Assembly: GCA_023078555.1 (NCBI GenBank) | Contig: CM041198.1 | Span: 190,856 to 254,855 of the forward strand | Length of the DNA stretch: 64,000 bases | Reading direction: 5' to 3' | Origin: Ulva prolifera | Taxonomy: Eukaryota; Chlorophyta; Ulvophyceae; Ulvales; Ulvaceae | Shown here: in pieces, positions 23,001-33,879 of the stretch | How the letters are laid out: the number at the start of each line of letters is the position of its first letter | How positions within the stretch are numbered: position 1 is the first letter of the stretch | Translations under genes and position numbers: made by a program | Notes under the pieces: generated by a model | What the model saw: the letters and a program-made list of their open reading frames with translations, nothing else | Told to the model about the DNA's origin: nothing | Database searches by the model: none

Positions 23001-26000
23001 ATGGTGTGCTGTCCAGAGCGATCTGAGTGTCCGACACGCACAGATCGGATGAATATATCCTGCCACACTCTCAGTATGTATATATGTACTGCTATAGTTC
23101 CGATATGTATACATACTGCTGCTAGGGCCATGCCCCTTGAGCGAGCCAGCACATGATCACGTTTTGCTTCAGTTGACGAGCTCAGGAAGCTAACATGGAT
23201 CACTTCAACAATACTAAACACTTTAGAATAAGAATAGGTGAATGGGCTGTGCGTTGTAAAAGGGCTGTGAACGGGCTGAGAATGGGTTATGGACGGGCTG
23301 TGAATAGGTCCTGATCCTGTCTCTTGGCCATCATACACATCGCCCCTCCTGATACTGTCTCTTGGCCATCATACACATCGCCAGTCAATTCAGTGACTTG
23401 TATAGGCGTAAACTACTGTTCGTGTAGATTCCAACGATGTTTTTATCTTGCTCTGCAACTTTGTGAGCGAATTAGAATCAATTCTGGAAAGTGAGTGAGG
23501 CATTGAATGTCTATATTATATGTGTGTATAACTTATAAGTTATAAGCGATGAAATTCAATTTCAAGTATGATTTAAGCTATAAAACGTAATTATGACACC
23601 CACGCTGTAGCGAGCGAAGCGAGCGAAAACGCATTTCACGCTGTGTCGTATAGCTTGCTAAGCGATCCCGAAATTCATTCAGAGTTCCGATAATCGCTAA
23701 TCACTTTAAGTTTTGGTGTGCTGGCTGCTGTTGCATTCCGCATACGAGCTAGCAAAGGCAGGATGCCCGTGGTTTCGTAAAACCAAGCTGCCGAAGCATT
23801 ATCCGACTTCAAGGTCTGCTTGGCAAGCGCTTAGACGGACTTGTGGATGTCATTGAAGTAGATTTAGTAGAAGGTGTGGGCGCAACTCGTGCACCCGACG
23901 AGCAGCCTTTTCCGTGTCGGTTTGCTGGTGCACCGGATCACCCGCGCAGCACGATGGATTTCGTACTATTATGCGGTTTGGCGTGCCCTCGAGCAGCTTG
24001 TAGAGCTGGTCCCGCATGCCGATAGCCAAGGGCGATTTGTAACTGCGATTGAGTAGTTATGTTTGCAAGTGCCAAGCTATTGCAATGCTCCGCCTGAACA
24101 GGACCTATAGCCTAGCAAGCTATAACTTAATTGCTGCCGAGGACCTCCGATAGCTTTTAAAGCTATATACACTCAAACGAAATTTTAAACACTGGTGCAG
24201 ACGCACGAGCCGCACCTGAGCCGATTGTGACACCATCCATGATGAAGCTGTCCTGAATTAGTGCCCCTGGCCAGATGACACAATTTCTACCAATGACTGA
24301 CTGTGCAACTCGAGCATCGTCCATGACGCGGGTGCCTGCTCCCAGGCAGGAAAGCTCCCCAATTACGGCACGCCTGTCATCCTTCACCGATGTCTCTTTG
24401 TACCTGCATTCTAACAGGCCGTGGAAAACTGTCGCAAAACCCAGTCGTTCTGATGTATGAAGCACGCAGAGATGGTAGCACAAAAGCAGCGACAGATTGA
24501 TTGGCAGCGGAAGTGGCCGCCCAACAAGCAGCTGCAGCCTCTCGATATACCTCCCTAAAACGAGCCACGTCAGTCACCGTGGCATTTGCATGTGCAGCCC
24601 AAAAGTAGCTGTTCTGGCAAAATGTGCAAGAGAGCACACCTGCAGCCATCCAGCATGAAGTAGTCTGGGGCTGGCCGTGACTCTCCTGCTGGGCCTGGAG
24701 CGGATGGAAGCAGGTTGGCATCTGGACAGAGCGGGTACACCCAGCGGTTGAGGATGTCCCGGGAGACAGCAGCGTATGCACGCATGTTGGCCACATGCGC
24801 TGCATACTCATTTTGCAGCATGTGCACAAACAGCTTGTTCCCCAGCTCCTCCTCGGACAGGACGCCACGGATGAAGTCCCTCTGGATGTGCTGGAAATCA
24901 AAGTTGTCAGAGAAGAGCATGAGGACCTCTGGGGCACATATGTAGATGCCCACATCAGCCAGGTCTGCTCTGACAGCGACAGCATCACGTTCGCTGAAGA
25001 CCGCGGCATCGACCTCTACCTACAGCCACAGGTGCAGGGCGTAATTGAAAACGCTGCCTACACCGGTACCTCTGATAGGCAGTGCTGTACGGCCGCGCTG
25101 TATGCCGAAAGCTGCAGGAGGGGTGTGGGCATGGTACAGCAACGACCTGGACAAGCACTGTCTGGATTGCATCTGGAGTAGTCTGCGAAGGCAGAACCTA
25201 CGATCCGGCCAGAACATGCACACTGGAACAGTGCGATTCCCAGTCAATTCGTCATGCGCATCTTTGCATCATAAGGCATTTAAGGCAGATGGCGGTGCTA
25301 CGTTCATTGCCTGCAAGTTCAGGAGAGAGCATTCACAAAGGCACACAATGGGCTGGCGAGAACAGGGCAGAGGCATACCGCGTCTCCGTCTGATGCATCT
25401 GTGTATGACAAGATGCGGTTGGTTCGGGGATCGAGGGCCATGAAGAGGTCCGGCATGGCCATGAGCACCCGCTGCGCCTCATCCACCCCAGGCGACACCG
25501 CCAGGGTCATGATGGCTGACTTGTCCACTGCTCTACATGTGCAACGCCTGCCTCGTGTCAGCATGGCGTGGTGGATCGCCTGAAGCTTCAATGGACAAGT
25601 GTACAGGATGCATGAGTGGGTCTGGGTGATGATGATGCAGCGGATGATATCTGATTTTGGCTACACCGCAAATCACAGTGCACCTACCAGCCTCGCCAGA
25701 CGAGTTGATGCAGCAACATGCACCCAAATGCAGCCAGAACTTACGCTTCAATGAAAACGTGATAATCTCAACATCTCACAGCTCGTGACAGTCAAGGCAA
25801 CAAGGGTGACTGCTGCACGCAGTCCAGCTCGCAAATCTGAACAATGACAAAGACTTTGATCTCATACGACATGGCGCACTGACCTCATGCCAGAGCCTGA
25901 GACGTGTGCTTCCTGCAACAGGCATCCATGATGAGACCTGTCACGCGCCTGTGGCAGCTGTTGCGCGCACAGGACAGCAGACAGCACATATCGCTGAAGC

Positions 26001-26703
26001 CTTGGTGAGTTATCGCGCCTGCGAGCCTTGTGCTGTGTCAGTGCACGTGATAGGTCCATGTTCGTGACGATGTCACCTGAGATGAGAATGAAGTCATCCT
26101 GGATCAGGCCCTCTTGGTCTACTAGCCGTAACGCCTCTCCAGCGCTCTGGCAGTTATACGAGGAGATGATATTGAGGGACATGTCCGACGCAGCCCACTT
26201 CGTGCTGTTGTTCAGGTACGCCCTAACTTGGTCTGCGTGGGAGCAGCAGAGCACATGCACCTTCTGCACACCTGACATCGCCATCCACTCAAGCATGTAC
26301 TCTATGAGGGGTGCGTTGACGAGCGGAAGAAGAACTTTGGGGCACTCGGAGGTGATCGGCGACATCCTCTGCATACACAAGTTGGGCTTTGATTGGCAGC
26401 GGTGTTGTCACAGGCGCTACAGCACAGCTGGACTGTCACTATGTTGGGACGTTCAGGAGCGCCAGGGGTGAACCCAAGATCTTCAGCAGGAAGACGGTTA
26501 CGCTGATCACGACTCCATGGGAAAGAAAGATAGGGAGGGGGTGTGGACGGCCGGGTGAAGCACAGGCTGCACTGAGTGTTCTGCAGGTTGATGATGGTCA
26601 CAACATTGAGTAGCGCAGACAGCGCCCGCACCTTTGCAAAACTGTCCGCAAGCAAGATTGCCGTGAGCGGCTCCTCACGTACTTCCTCAGGCTTCGGAGG
26701 CAT
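20061..26703 (-). CDS. EIF2B5: Translation initiation factor eIF2B, epsilon (catalytic) subunit
   Basis: The epsilon subunit catalyses GDP/GTP exchange on eIF2 and is the target of translational control. Nine exons fit: 26703-26632, 26368-26019, 25532-25379, 25019-24640, 24403-24216, 22147 to 21879 (or 21923), 21515 (or 21508) to 21134, 20825-20407 and 20177-20061. This gives about 776 residues (human about 721). LTAILLADSFAK and PKVLLPLVNAPLIEYMLEW mark the nucleotidyltransferase-like domain, and DDFILISGDIVTNMDLSRAL follows. ICAPEVLMLFSDNFDFQ, RDFIRGVLSEEELGN and NRWVYPLCPDANLL lead into left-handed beta-helix hexapeptides (VIGRNCVIWPGALIQDSFIM, VRRAIVCNGATIGHDAIVSE). The C-terminal HEAT/W2 domain spans FADCARYVLTTLMDLQ to EYCARRGLFEQ, and the protein ends in a very acidic tail. 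Intron 2 seems to use a GC donor. Intron 5 is 2,068 bp and repeat-bearing. The start is divergent from V-ATPase E. Confidence 0.95.
22258..22445. repeat. AT-rich block of reiterated TATACC/GGTATA motifs
   Basis: Within eIF2B epsilon intron 5 there are repeated short palindromic units such as tataccggtata, with GGTATA/TATACC recurring roughly every 15-40 bp. The block could form small hairpins or be an eroded tandem repeat. Confidence 0.7.
23310..23382. repeat. 35-bp tandem-like direct repeat (two units)
   Basis: Units at 23310-23344 and 23348-23382 differ at one base and are separated by 3 bp. They lie in eIF2B epsilon intron 5, just after a stretch with several 'gggctgtg' motifs (about 23240-23305). 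Confidence 0.9.
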
Positions 26704-27280
26704 GGTGAAGATGACGCCGGGAAGCCAGCAAGACCAGGGAGAGCACCGAACCACGCCAGGGCGACAACACTTCCGTCTGCTATGTATACACTACCAAATT
26801 ATGGAAATACTTCAACTATGGCATGCGGGGTAATTCAGGCACTGGCACCGCACGTATAGAGTGCAGGAGCCGCGCAGCACATCTGAAAGCGCGAATGGCA
26901 CCATCGAATGCTGAAGTCATGGCGTCGACGTGTATCAGCGGACTGGTCATTCCCATTGAGCTACATCAACCACTTGTTCGCTCGCGTGATCAACGCGCGG
27001 AGAGTGTCCGAGTTCATTGCTAAGTCATGCATGCTGCCGGTAGGCCGTCGCGAGCATGCCGCTTGCCGAAGTTCGTGAGCGGTCCCATGGCTTCCCGATC
27101 TTCGACACGGTGCGCTGGCACATGTTCTCAAGACGCTGCTGCAGGATCCTACGGAAGTTCGTTGAGTCAATATATGCTTTGCTTCTCCGTCTGTTTGATA
27201 CAGGTGGTCGTGTCGCGACTATCTGACAGCGATTGAAGTATCTGTACATCGTTTCAGAGCCTTACAGCCGCATTTAAAAC
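26704..27280. other. Divergent intergenic region between eIF2B epsilon and V-ATPase E
   Basis: A 577-bp spacer between two divergent starts, expected to hold both promoters. I see no other gene or repeat. Confidence 0.5.
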
Positions 27281-28460
27281 ATGAATGAGAGCGAGGTGAG
27301 ACTCGTAGCGTTCCTGGCGTTCACTAAAACGCCACGCGAGCGCCAGAAGCGCTCATCAGACTAGCTGTTGTTCATATACAGGTCAATAGGCAGATTGAAC
27401 AGATGGTGATGTTCATCAAGCAGGAAGCGGAGGAGAAGGCGAATGAGATTCGCATGTCTGCTGAGGAGGTACGCGACCTTTTTGCTTGCGTTTTTGCTTG
27501 CGTTGGCTTCACGATGTTTTCGTCACGTGCATATTTCTTACGAGGACGCGGCAAATATGTAGGAGTTCAATTTAGAAAAGCTTAACCTGCTTGAGACTGA
27601 AAAGCAGAGAATCCGAAAGGAATACGAGCGCAAAGAAGCGCAGGTGGAGGCCAACAAGAAAATGTCCGCTTCTGTTGTTCTGAATCTATGCGTGTGTATG
27701 CGATGAACCCACACTGTCGTACCCCGTCGAGCTGATTGAAACACTTGGACATTGTGCAGCGAGGCCTCCAAGCAGCATAACGAGCAGCGCTTGAAGGTAC
27801 TCGGAACCAAGCAGCGCCTGATCAAAGACGTTTTCGAAGCAGCCAAAGACGCTTTGAAGAAGAAAGCTTCGGGCAGTGGTTATGCGGACCTGGTAAGCGA
27901 TCTATTGGTCCAGGTATGTTGCCCACACTCATTTGAGCCTCCCTTTTCCACTTGATCAAGGTGTTTGGTACCTTCGACGATTACATCCACTACCGCAGGC
28001 AATGTACAAGCTTCAAGAGCCTAGTCAGATCGTTCAGTGCCGCGAGGTAGATCTAAAGGTCATAGAGTCGTGCGTGCCCAAGGCACAAGAGAAGTTCAAG
28101 AGCATGTATGGCAGTGAAGCGCCACAGCTGACTATTGACCGGAAGCATTTTCTTCCCGCAGCAGCAGCATCCAAGGAGCAGGAGGATGATCCTGATGCAC
28201 CCACATGGTATGCATCTGCTCTCTGTGGCCCACTGAAGGACATGTGTGAGGGGTCGCATGCACTTCGGAGTGAAACACAAAGTCTCTGGATCATGTGCCT
28301 ATCACATCACGCTGATGCTGCATGGTTTCTTTGCAGCCTCGGAGGTGTGGTTGTGACTTCCATCAGTGGTCGCATTGTCGTCGACAACACGCTGGATGCT
28401 CGACTCAAAATAGTTGAAGAGAAGCAGCTTCCGGCAATCAGAGCTCAACTTTTCGATTAG
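27281..28460 (+). CDS. VMA4: Vacuolar H+-ATPase V1 subunit E
   Basis: Subunit E forms part of the peripheral stalk (with G) of the V-type proton pump that acidifies vacuoles and endomembranes. Six exons fit in frame: 27281-27295, 27382-27468, 27563-27663, 27760-27913, 27999-28207 and 28337-28460. They give 229 residues, the usual length. The first exon codes for only MNESE. Then VNRQIEQMVMFIKQEAEEKA, EFNLEKLNLLETEKQRI and the charged helix EYERKEAQVEANKKI give the N-terminal stalk helix. YADLVSDLLVQ, AMYKLQEPSQIVQCREVDL, LGGVVVTSISGRIVVDNTLD and ARL complete the C-terminal globular domain. The donor after exon 3 (AAAT/GTCCGC) is weak, but the phase and protein match support it. TGTAA sites follow at 28466, 28657 and 28675. 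Confidence 0.96.
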
Positions 28461-28816
28461 AAAAGTGTAAGGAATTCCTGCACCTGGCTCGAATGATAGA
28501 TACACGAGGTGCTCAGGTGTGCAGATGGGTGCTGCCACTTTGCCGAGGATGCTGCTGTTTTTAGTTGCTGACCAGATCACACGTTTCAGTGTAGTCGAGA
28601 GATTTGCTTTGTCGATTCTTTGCTGGACGAAGCAACTTCTCCATGCAATCATGTGGTGTAACTGCCACTAGACTTGTAAACAAGCTACAATGCCGAAACT
28701 CTGGTGCAAAGTCAAGATCGGTCACATTGACGTGAGACTGTTACATGATTACGCGCAAGCTCTAGCATAGCGGTGATAGCAGCTAGCGCCTACGTGTGCG
28801 TGGTCACTTGCCCCAC
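28461..28816. other. Convergent 3' flanks of V-ATPase E and the SUN gene
   Basis: This 356-bp spacer holds TGTAA signals for both genes: 28466-28470 on the plus strand, and 28741-28745 on the minus strand, 72 nt past the SUN stop. No other feature is seen. Confidence 0.5.
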
Positions 28817-31800
28817 TTATGTTTCACGATTGGGGAAGAGTGGTTTGATGACATGTACAGACCCTGCTTGCATGTACAACTCACTTCCACGCCTTTGCAA
28901 TTTTGCAGGTAATGTTGCCGACATGCATGTACCTCCCTTTTGTGGGGAGTCCTCTTGGCTGATGGTGAACTTGCGTCCTGTATGCAGCCTTCTCATCGGT
29001 GTCGTATATGAAAATGTGTGATCCTGCAGTTCGAGCTGAGAAATTTCCGGTCTTTCATGAAAGCCTAGCCTGCTGCTTCCATGCAATTGTTTGTTGTTTT
29101 CATCAACTGCTGCACACACCGCCGTCACGCTGGCTCCAGGTCCCGCTGCGGCATTGGAGAAGTGGCTTCCATGACCCGTGTGATGGCGACTTTGCTTGCA
29201 TATCATCCATGTTGTCCACAGTCCTGTTGCCGTGCACAATAACAGAGCCAATCCCAGCACCCTGTACACGGCCTGCACAGAGCTGGCACTGCAGGTGTGG
29301 CTCACAATTGCCCACATATGATAAGATAGTTTGTGCTTCGGTGAGCAGCTCGAAGCGGGGAAGCCCAGGACTCATGTGTGCCCTTGCTTCGAACAAGCAG
29401 CGGCTGCATGATCATGCTGAATTCAGCGTCATACAATCTTCGTCTTTCAGCGCGCACCTGTAGAAGCATCAGATGTGCAGCAGCTGCCTGCTGCTGGGCA
29501 ATCACAATGCCGTCCAGGCGTGCCTGCAGCGCCAGAAGGCTGTCTGCAACCATTGCCAGCTTCGCTTCCGTCTCGGCATGTCTTCGGACTACTTCTTCCA
29601 ATGCCGACTGATGAGCCACCTGCTTCATGGCCTGCCCCAGTGTCGATGCCTCTAGCTTGAGTGCCATAAGTTCCTTTCTTATGAGAGTATACACTGATGA
29701 GGCACCTATATTCATTCGCCACCTCTAATCGTGCTCATACACGGCACTGTCAAGACATGAGGCAGTCTATGTCATGGACCTCACACCAGCTTTGGAGGGC
29801 ACAGCTGTGCTATAAAGCGATTCAGAATCAATTTGCTTGGTCAGCTTTTCTGGTGCACTACCAGCAGTCTCTGGTGCATCCACTGTGTCAACTCCTGCGG
29901 TTGGCTCACTTGCTCCAGCCTCGCCCTTAAGGGCATCACTATCCTCCTGCGTCACTGTCCTCCTACCATTACCCCCTTGAACAGCATCTTCATCACGCTG
30001 ACGGTTGCTGGATGCAAACTTCCCTTGCCTTGATGCATTGCTTCTTCGCTGCTTGTCACAGCCAGTAGCAGCCCGATTGGCAGCTGGCGACTTTCTTTTA
30101 CACGACAGGGGAGCTGTCGACTGGCCAAACATACGCGATCCGGACACACTGATCTGCTTCCGCTGCCGATCTACAATAAGCGTTGCAGGGCTTATGGCAG
30201 GCTTCATGTGTAGCCCTGCGGTGGCATCTAGCTGCCCCTGCCTTGCATCTTCCGAACCAGTGGGACGCCTGAGCTTTGCCAACGATGTCGGGCCGTCACC
30301 GTCTTTGTGCTCTGCACTCGGCACAGCTACATCGGCAATGCCGCCTGCTCCGTGCACAGTCACTGCAACTGCCTCATTGAACACATGCGGGAGAACCTGT
30401 GGGGCAGCTTTACTCTTGCTGGCCCCTGCCTTTGCCGAACGGACAGCCTGCCTGTGCTCGGATTTATTCTCAGTGGCTGAGCCTGAACCATGTGAAGTGT
30501 TCAAATGTGTCGGCTTATCTAGAGCAGTGGCATGGGCCTCCAGACATGTGGCAGAATCGGGCTCAGACGGCCGTGGTGCTGAGCCGCTTGCACATGCAGA
30601 CCCTGGACTGGACGATGCATCTCCACCTTTGCTGCTCAGCGAGTGCTGATTGGCAATATGTCGCCCCGAAGGTACACATTCGCCCTGAGAGACTTCATTT
30701 CGGAGTACAGCTTCAGTATCTGTAGATGACTCGACTTTTCGTTGCTCATCACCTACGATGAATTTGCCATTCTTGTCCTGGGATGCCTCACAGGTGCGCT
30801 TGCTCCTCACACCCTCCTTCATTCCTGATCTAGGACGTGTGGAGCCTGGGGGATCCAGAGGTTGCGGGGCGGCGGTGGGATCCTGCGGTGCAATGGAGAG
30901 CGCCTGTGCGTCCATATCATGGCTGGAACCCTGGAGCGCCGACAGCTGTTCCTCCAGATCTTCTGCCTCAGTAATGCCAAATGTGCGGAAGGTGTTGATC
31001 GCACAAACAGGCTCGCTGCCAAAATGGGACGTGAAGTGCAGCAGCAGGAATCTAAAAAATTGATCGGCTTCAAAGTAGAATGCCTGCAGAAGACATGGTG
31101 TAACAGCAATGCAGACCAGAGCTCTGGCTGTGCATTGGATGTCGCAAAAGATGGAGCTGAACATTCCATGCTGTACATCGCATCTGCAGCATCATTGGAT
31201 CTGAGAACTGTGCATACTTGTTGTCCTTTCTTGTTCTCGAGCTTCATGGTGGCAATATATGACCACAGCTCAGCCCGCCACGGCATGGAGTCTGTCTTGG
31301 TTGGCTTTGTGAGAGATCCGTACAGGTCCAAGGTCTTCACACGCGAACTGTAAAGCTCTAGCATGCTGATGTCAACTGCTGTCAGCTTGATGCGCTGGGA
31401 TAGCTTTATGGCCACCCATTTGTCGGCGCTGCAGTCATTCCGCATGAAGCTGAATTCGTCAATTGACAGGAGGTGGTCTGCATTCTTGGCTTCCCTGCAC
31501 GCTATGCTGTTGCATGCCGCAACACAAGCAGAGCTTGTATATCAGATCAGGAACAACAGATGGCGTTATTGATCATGAGCTGCAGCGTTCAAAGATATAT
31601 CACGATCATATCTCAGTTCCAATTCCCGCAAAACTGTCGCGTGTGCATATTCAGGTCCAGTGCTTAGATACATACACAAGCAGGAAGGAGTACTAGCGAT
31701 GCGAAGCATACGGGTTTGCAAAAAGTACCCTAGCACCGTCTTGTATATCTGCGACATTCTGTCTGTCTGTTTCCATCGGCTCGCTGGGCAAAATGTATGC

Positions 31801-32067
31801 TGCAGTCATGCTTGTGGCACCGGGGCTGTGGGCAATGCCAACGCTGCCTGAAGCTTCACGAGGTGTATCATCTTCAGTTGCGGGTAAAGCTTGCACAGGG
31901 GGCAGATCGTGACCACTGGCAATGATCAGCGGGTCAATCCACACACATGTGCAATACGGCTCCAGGCGATGCAGCGGGAACGACAGTGCAAGCGCGCTCG
32001 AGGTACTACTTTCTATCATCTCATGCCCGGCAGTCCATTCAGCCTCTGCAAGCATGCCATCGCACAT
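28817..32067 (-). CDS. Mid-SUN domain protein (AtSUN3-5 / SUCO / Slp1 type)
   Basis: Mid-SUN proteins sit in the ER/nuclear envelope and take part in membrane-protein handling and nuclear-envelope organisation. Exons 32067-31712, 31494-31218, 31083-29787, 29705-29458 and 29272-28817 fit in phase and give about 877 residues. The start at 32067 is tentative because an upstream exon with a signal sequence could exist. The SUN domain runs from NVADIQDGARVLFANP (spliced to EAKNADHLLSIDEF) through FMRNDCSADKWVAIKLSQ, LELYSSRVKTLDLYG and RFLLLHFTSHFGSEP to INTFRTFG. A long Ser/Ala/Pro-rich, probably disordered stretch of about 390 residues follows. Then comes GASSVYTLIRKELMALKLEA with a coiled coil, and a transmembrane helix VYRVLGLALLLCTATGLW about 148 residues from the end. 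This SUN-linker-coil-TM order is that of plant mid-SUN proteins. Confidence 0.88.
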
Positions 32068-33879
32068 GAAGACGCGTATCTGCTATGATTCGCCTTGTCA
32101 GATGCCCCCAGTTCAACGTACCGCTGGCGTAACTTACTGTCCCGACTACAAAAATAGATTGGGCCAGAATGACGCTCACAGCCGAAGCCGCTGTTACCGA
32201 ATTCATTTTCAGAGCACCTCGATCATTGTGCCAGCAGCTGTGGGTGCGCGTTGGAAACGGCACCCATTGGAAACACGGAAACACCGCTATTCAAGAGACT
32301 GCATGACGAATTGGTGCATTCTCGACAAGCAGTGCAATTATATTTGTCAGGGTTCAGTCGAATTCGAGTCACGTATTGAGGACTTCAGACAACGTGCCTC
32401 GATCGGACTGATCAGCAAAGCCGCATCACATATGTAGAACAGCTCACATAAGCTACGATAGCCACAATATTCTACCTTCACAGTTCAAATCCGTTCCCAT
32501 TGCCTGCGGTTGTCACACGGCTGGACACAGCTGTCTCGTACATCTCGTGCCACGTCTTTACGGTAGCAGGTCAAGGTAGACACAGCGTCTATTCAGTCTA
32601 GATATTAGGCCACAGCGTCTATTCAGTCTATATATATTCGCAGCCAGCTGTGATGAAGCATCATGTTAAGGCGCTTACGCTTTGGTGTTGATGGGTTGCA
32701 CAATTGTGGTCGATCGGATGCTCCGATTTTGGCACCGTCACGACAGCGCACTTACTGTGGGGGCAAGACTGCGCCTCATTGTGAATGAAGGGTAATGCAC
32801 ATGCTGGGTGTCTTGTCAAAATACCATTGGAAAGTTTTATTCCTGGACATCAGAGTATTTGTAAACGCTCCAGTGTTCATGTGTCTTTGTTGGTTCGTAA
32901 CCCACGATGTCGTGGCATGAACACTTTGCGACACGACTTCACAGCAACAGGATTGACACGGTCATAGGATACCAAATTGCAGTCCACAGCTCTATGTCTG
33001 GGTCCCTAATTCTCGGTAAGTGTACCTGCAGTGTGCTTCTCACATCTGGGTGCCCTGGCACGTATAGCCACCGACAGGGCTGTGGTACGCGATCGGGGCC
33101 GGCCTAGTGCCATGGATGAGTCCGTGGGTTCGCGAATGGATTCCGAGAACCGGCTTCATACCCGGTCTTTGTTCTTTGTGACTGCATATAGCCACATGCA
33201 GTGTAGAATTGTGAAATTTACACATGACATGACAATGCTTATGGGCATCAGCCCAACACTGCCTGTCGTAAAAGCATGGACCTTCAGGTTCTAGTTTGGC
33301 AAGCACTTCTCGCGTGTCCTTTGCAGCTCTAGTGCAAGCGATTCCGCACGCGCTTGGGTCTCTCGGCAGTCTCCTACCTCTCTCGAATCTGTACTCACAT
33401 CACAGGATCACACAACAATAGAGTTGCATTGGCCTGGGCGGACAATAGAAATCTCGGCAGGCAGCATGCACCCGTGTGTGCCCATTTACCGTGTCAAGGG
33501 TGATGCATGCACATTGGCCCTCCCCCAAATTGCGTTCGGCAGGGTCAGGTGCAATTCGCATGCGGATGCAGGTACCTGGAAGAATGAATCTTCCATCTAG
33601 AGTGTCAGTGTGATAGGCTACGATTTGAACATGACGACTGATTGAGAGACCAGATCTTAGGACCATTCTCGGCCACACCAGACTGCTCTGGTCAGCGCAC
33701 TCTCGCCAACATGCATGTGCAAATCAATGGGTCCAGACCACATTACCACAACGAATGCACACAGACTGCAAGGGTGCTGAGGCCTGATCTGTCCAACACT
33801 GCCACAAACATCCAGTATTTCTGGAGCCTCACAACATGGTGATCAATTGATGGACAGACGCAAAATCTGAATATCAAGG
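32068..33879. other. 1.8-kb region without a recognised gene
   Basis: This is the 5' flank of the SUN gene and 3' flank of the cyclophilin gene. Short open frames exist on both strands (for example 33678-33400 minus and 31922-32437 plus), with no recognisable domain. A 20-bp direct repeat (cacagcgtctattcagtcta) occurs at 32581-32600 and 32611-32630. Confidence 0.4.
32581..32630. repeat. 20-bp direct repeat, 30-bp period
   Basis: An identical 20-mer occurs at 32581-32600 and 32611-32630, followed by tatatatattcg. Confidence 0.9.

Noticed and set aside
24490-24620. Second minus-strand frame (SYFWAAHANATVTDV) as an extra eIF2B epsilon exon
   Set aside because: Exons 25019-24640 and 24403-24216 join in phase and rebuild the conserved sequence without it, and it has no counterpart in known epsilon subunits.
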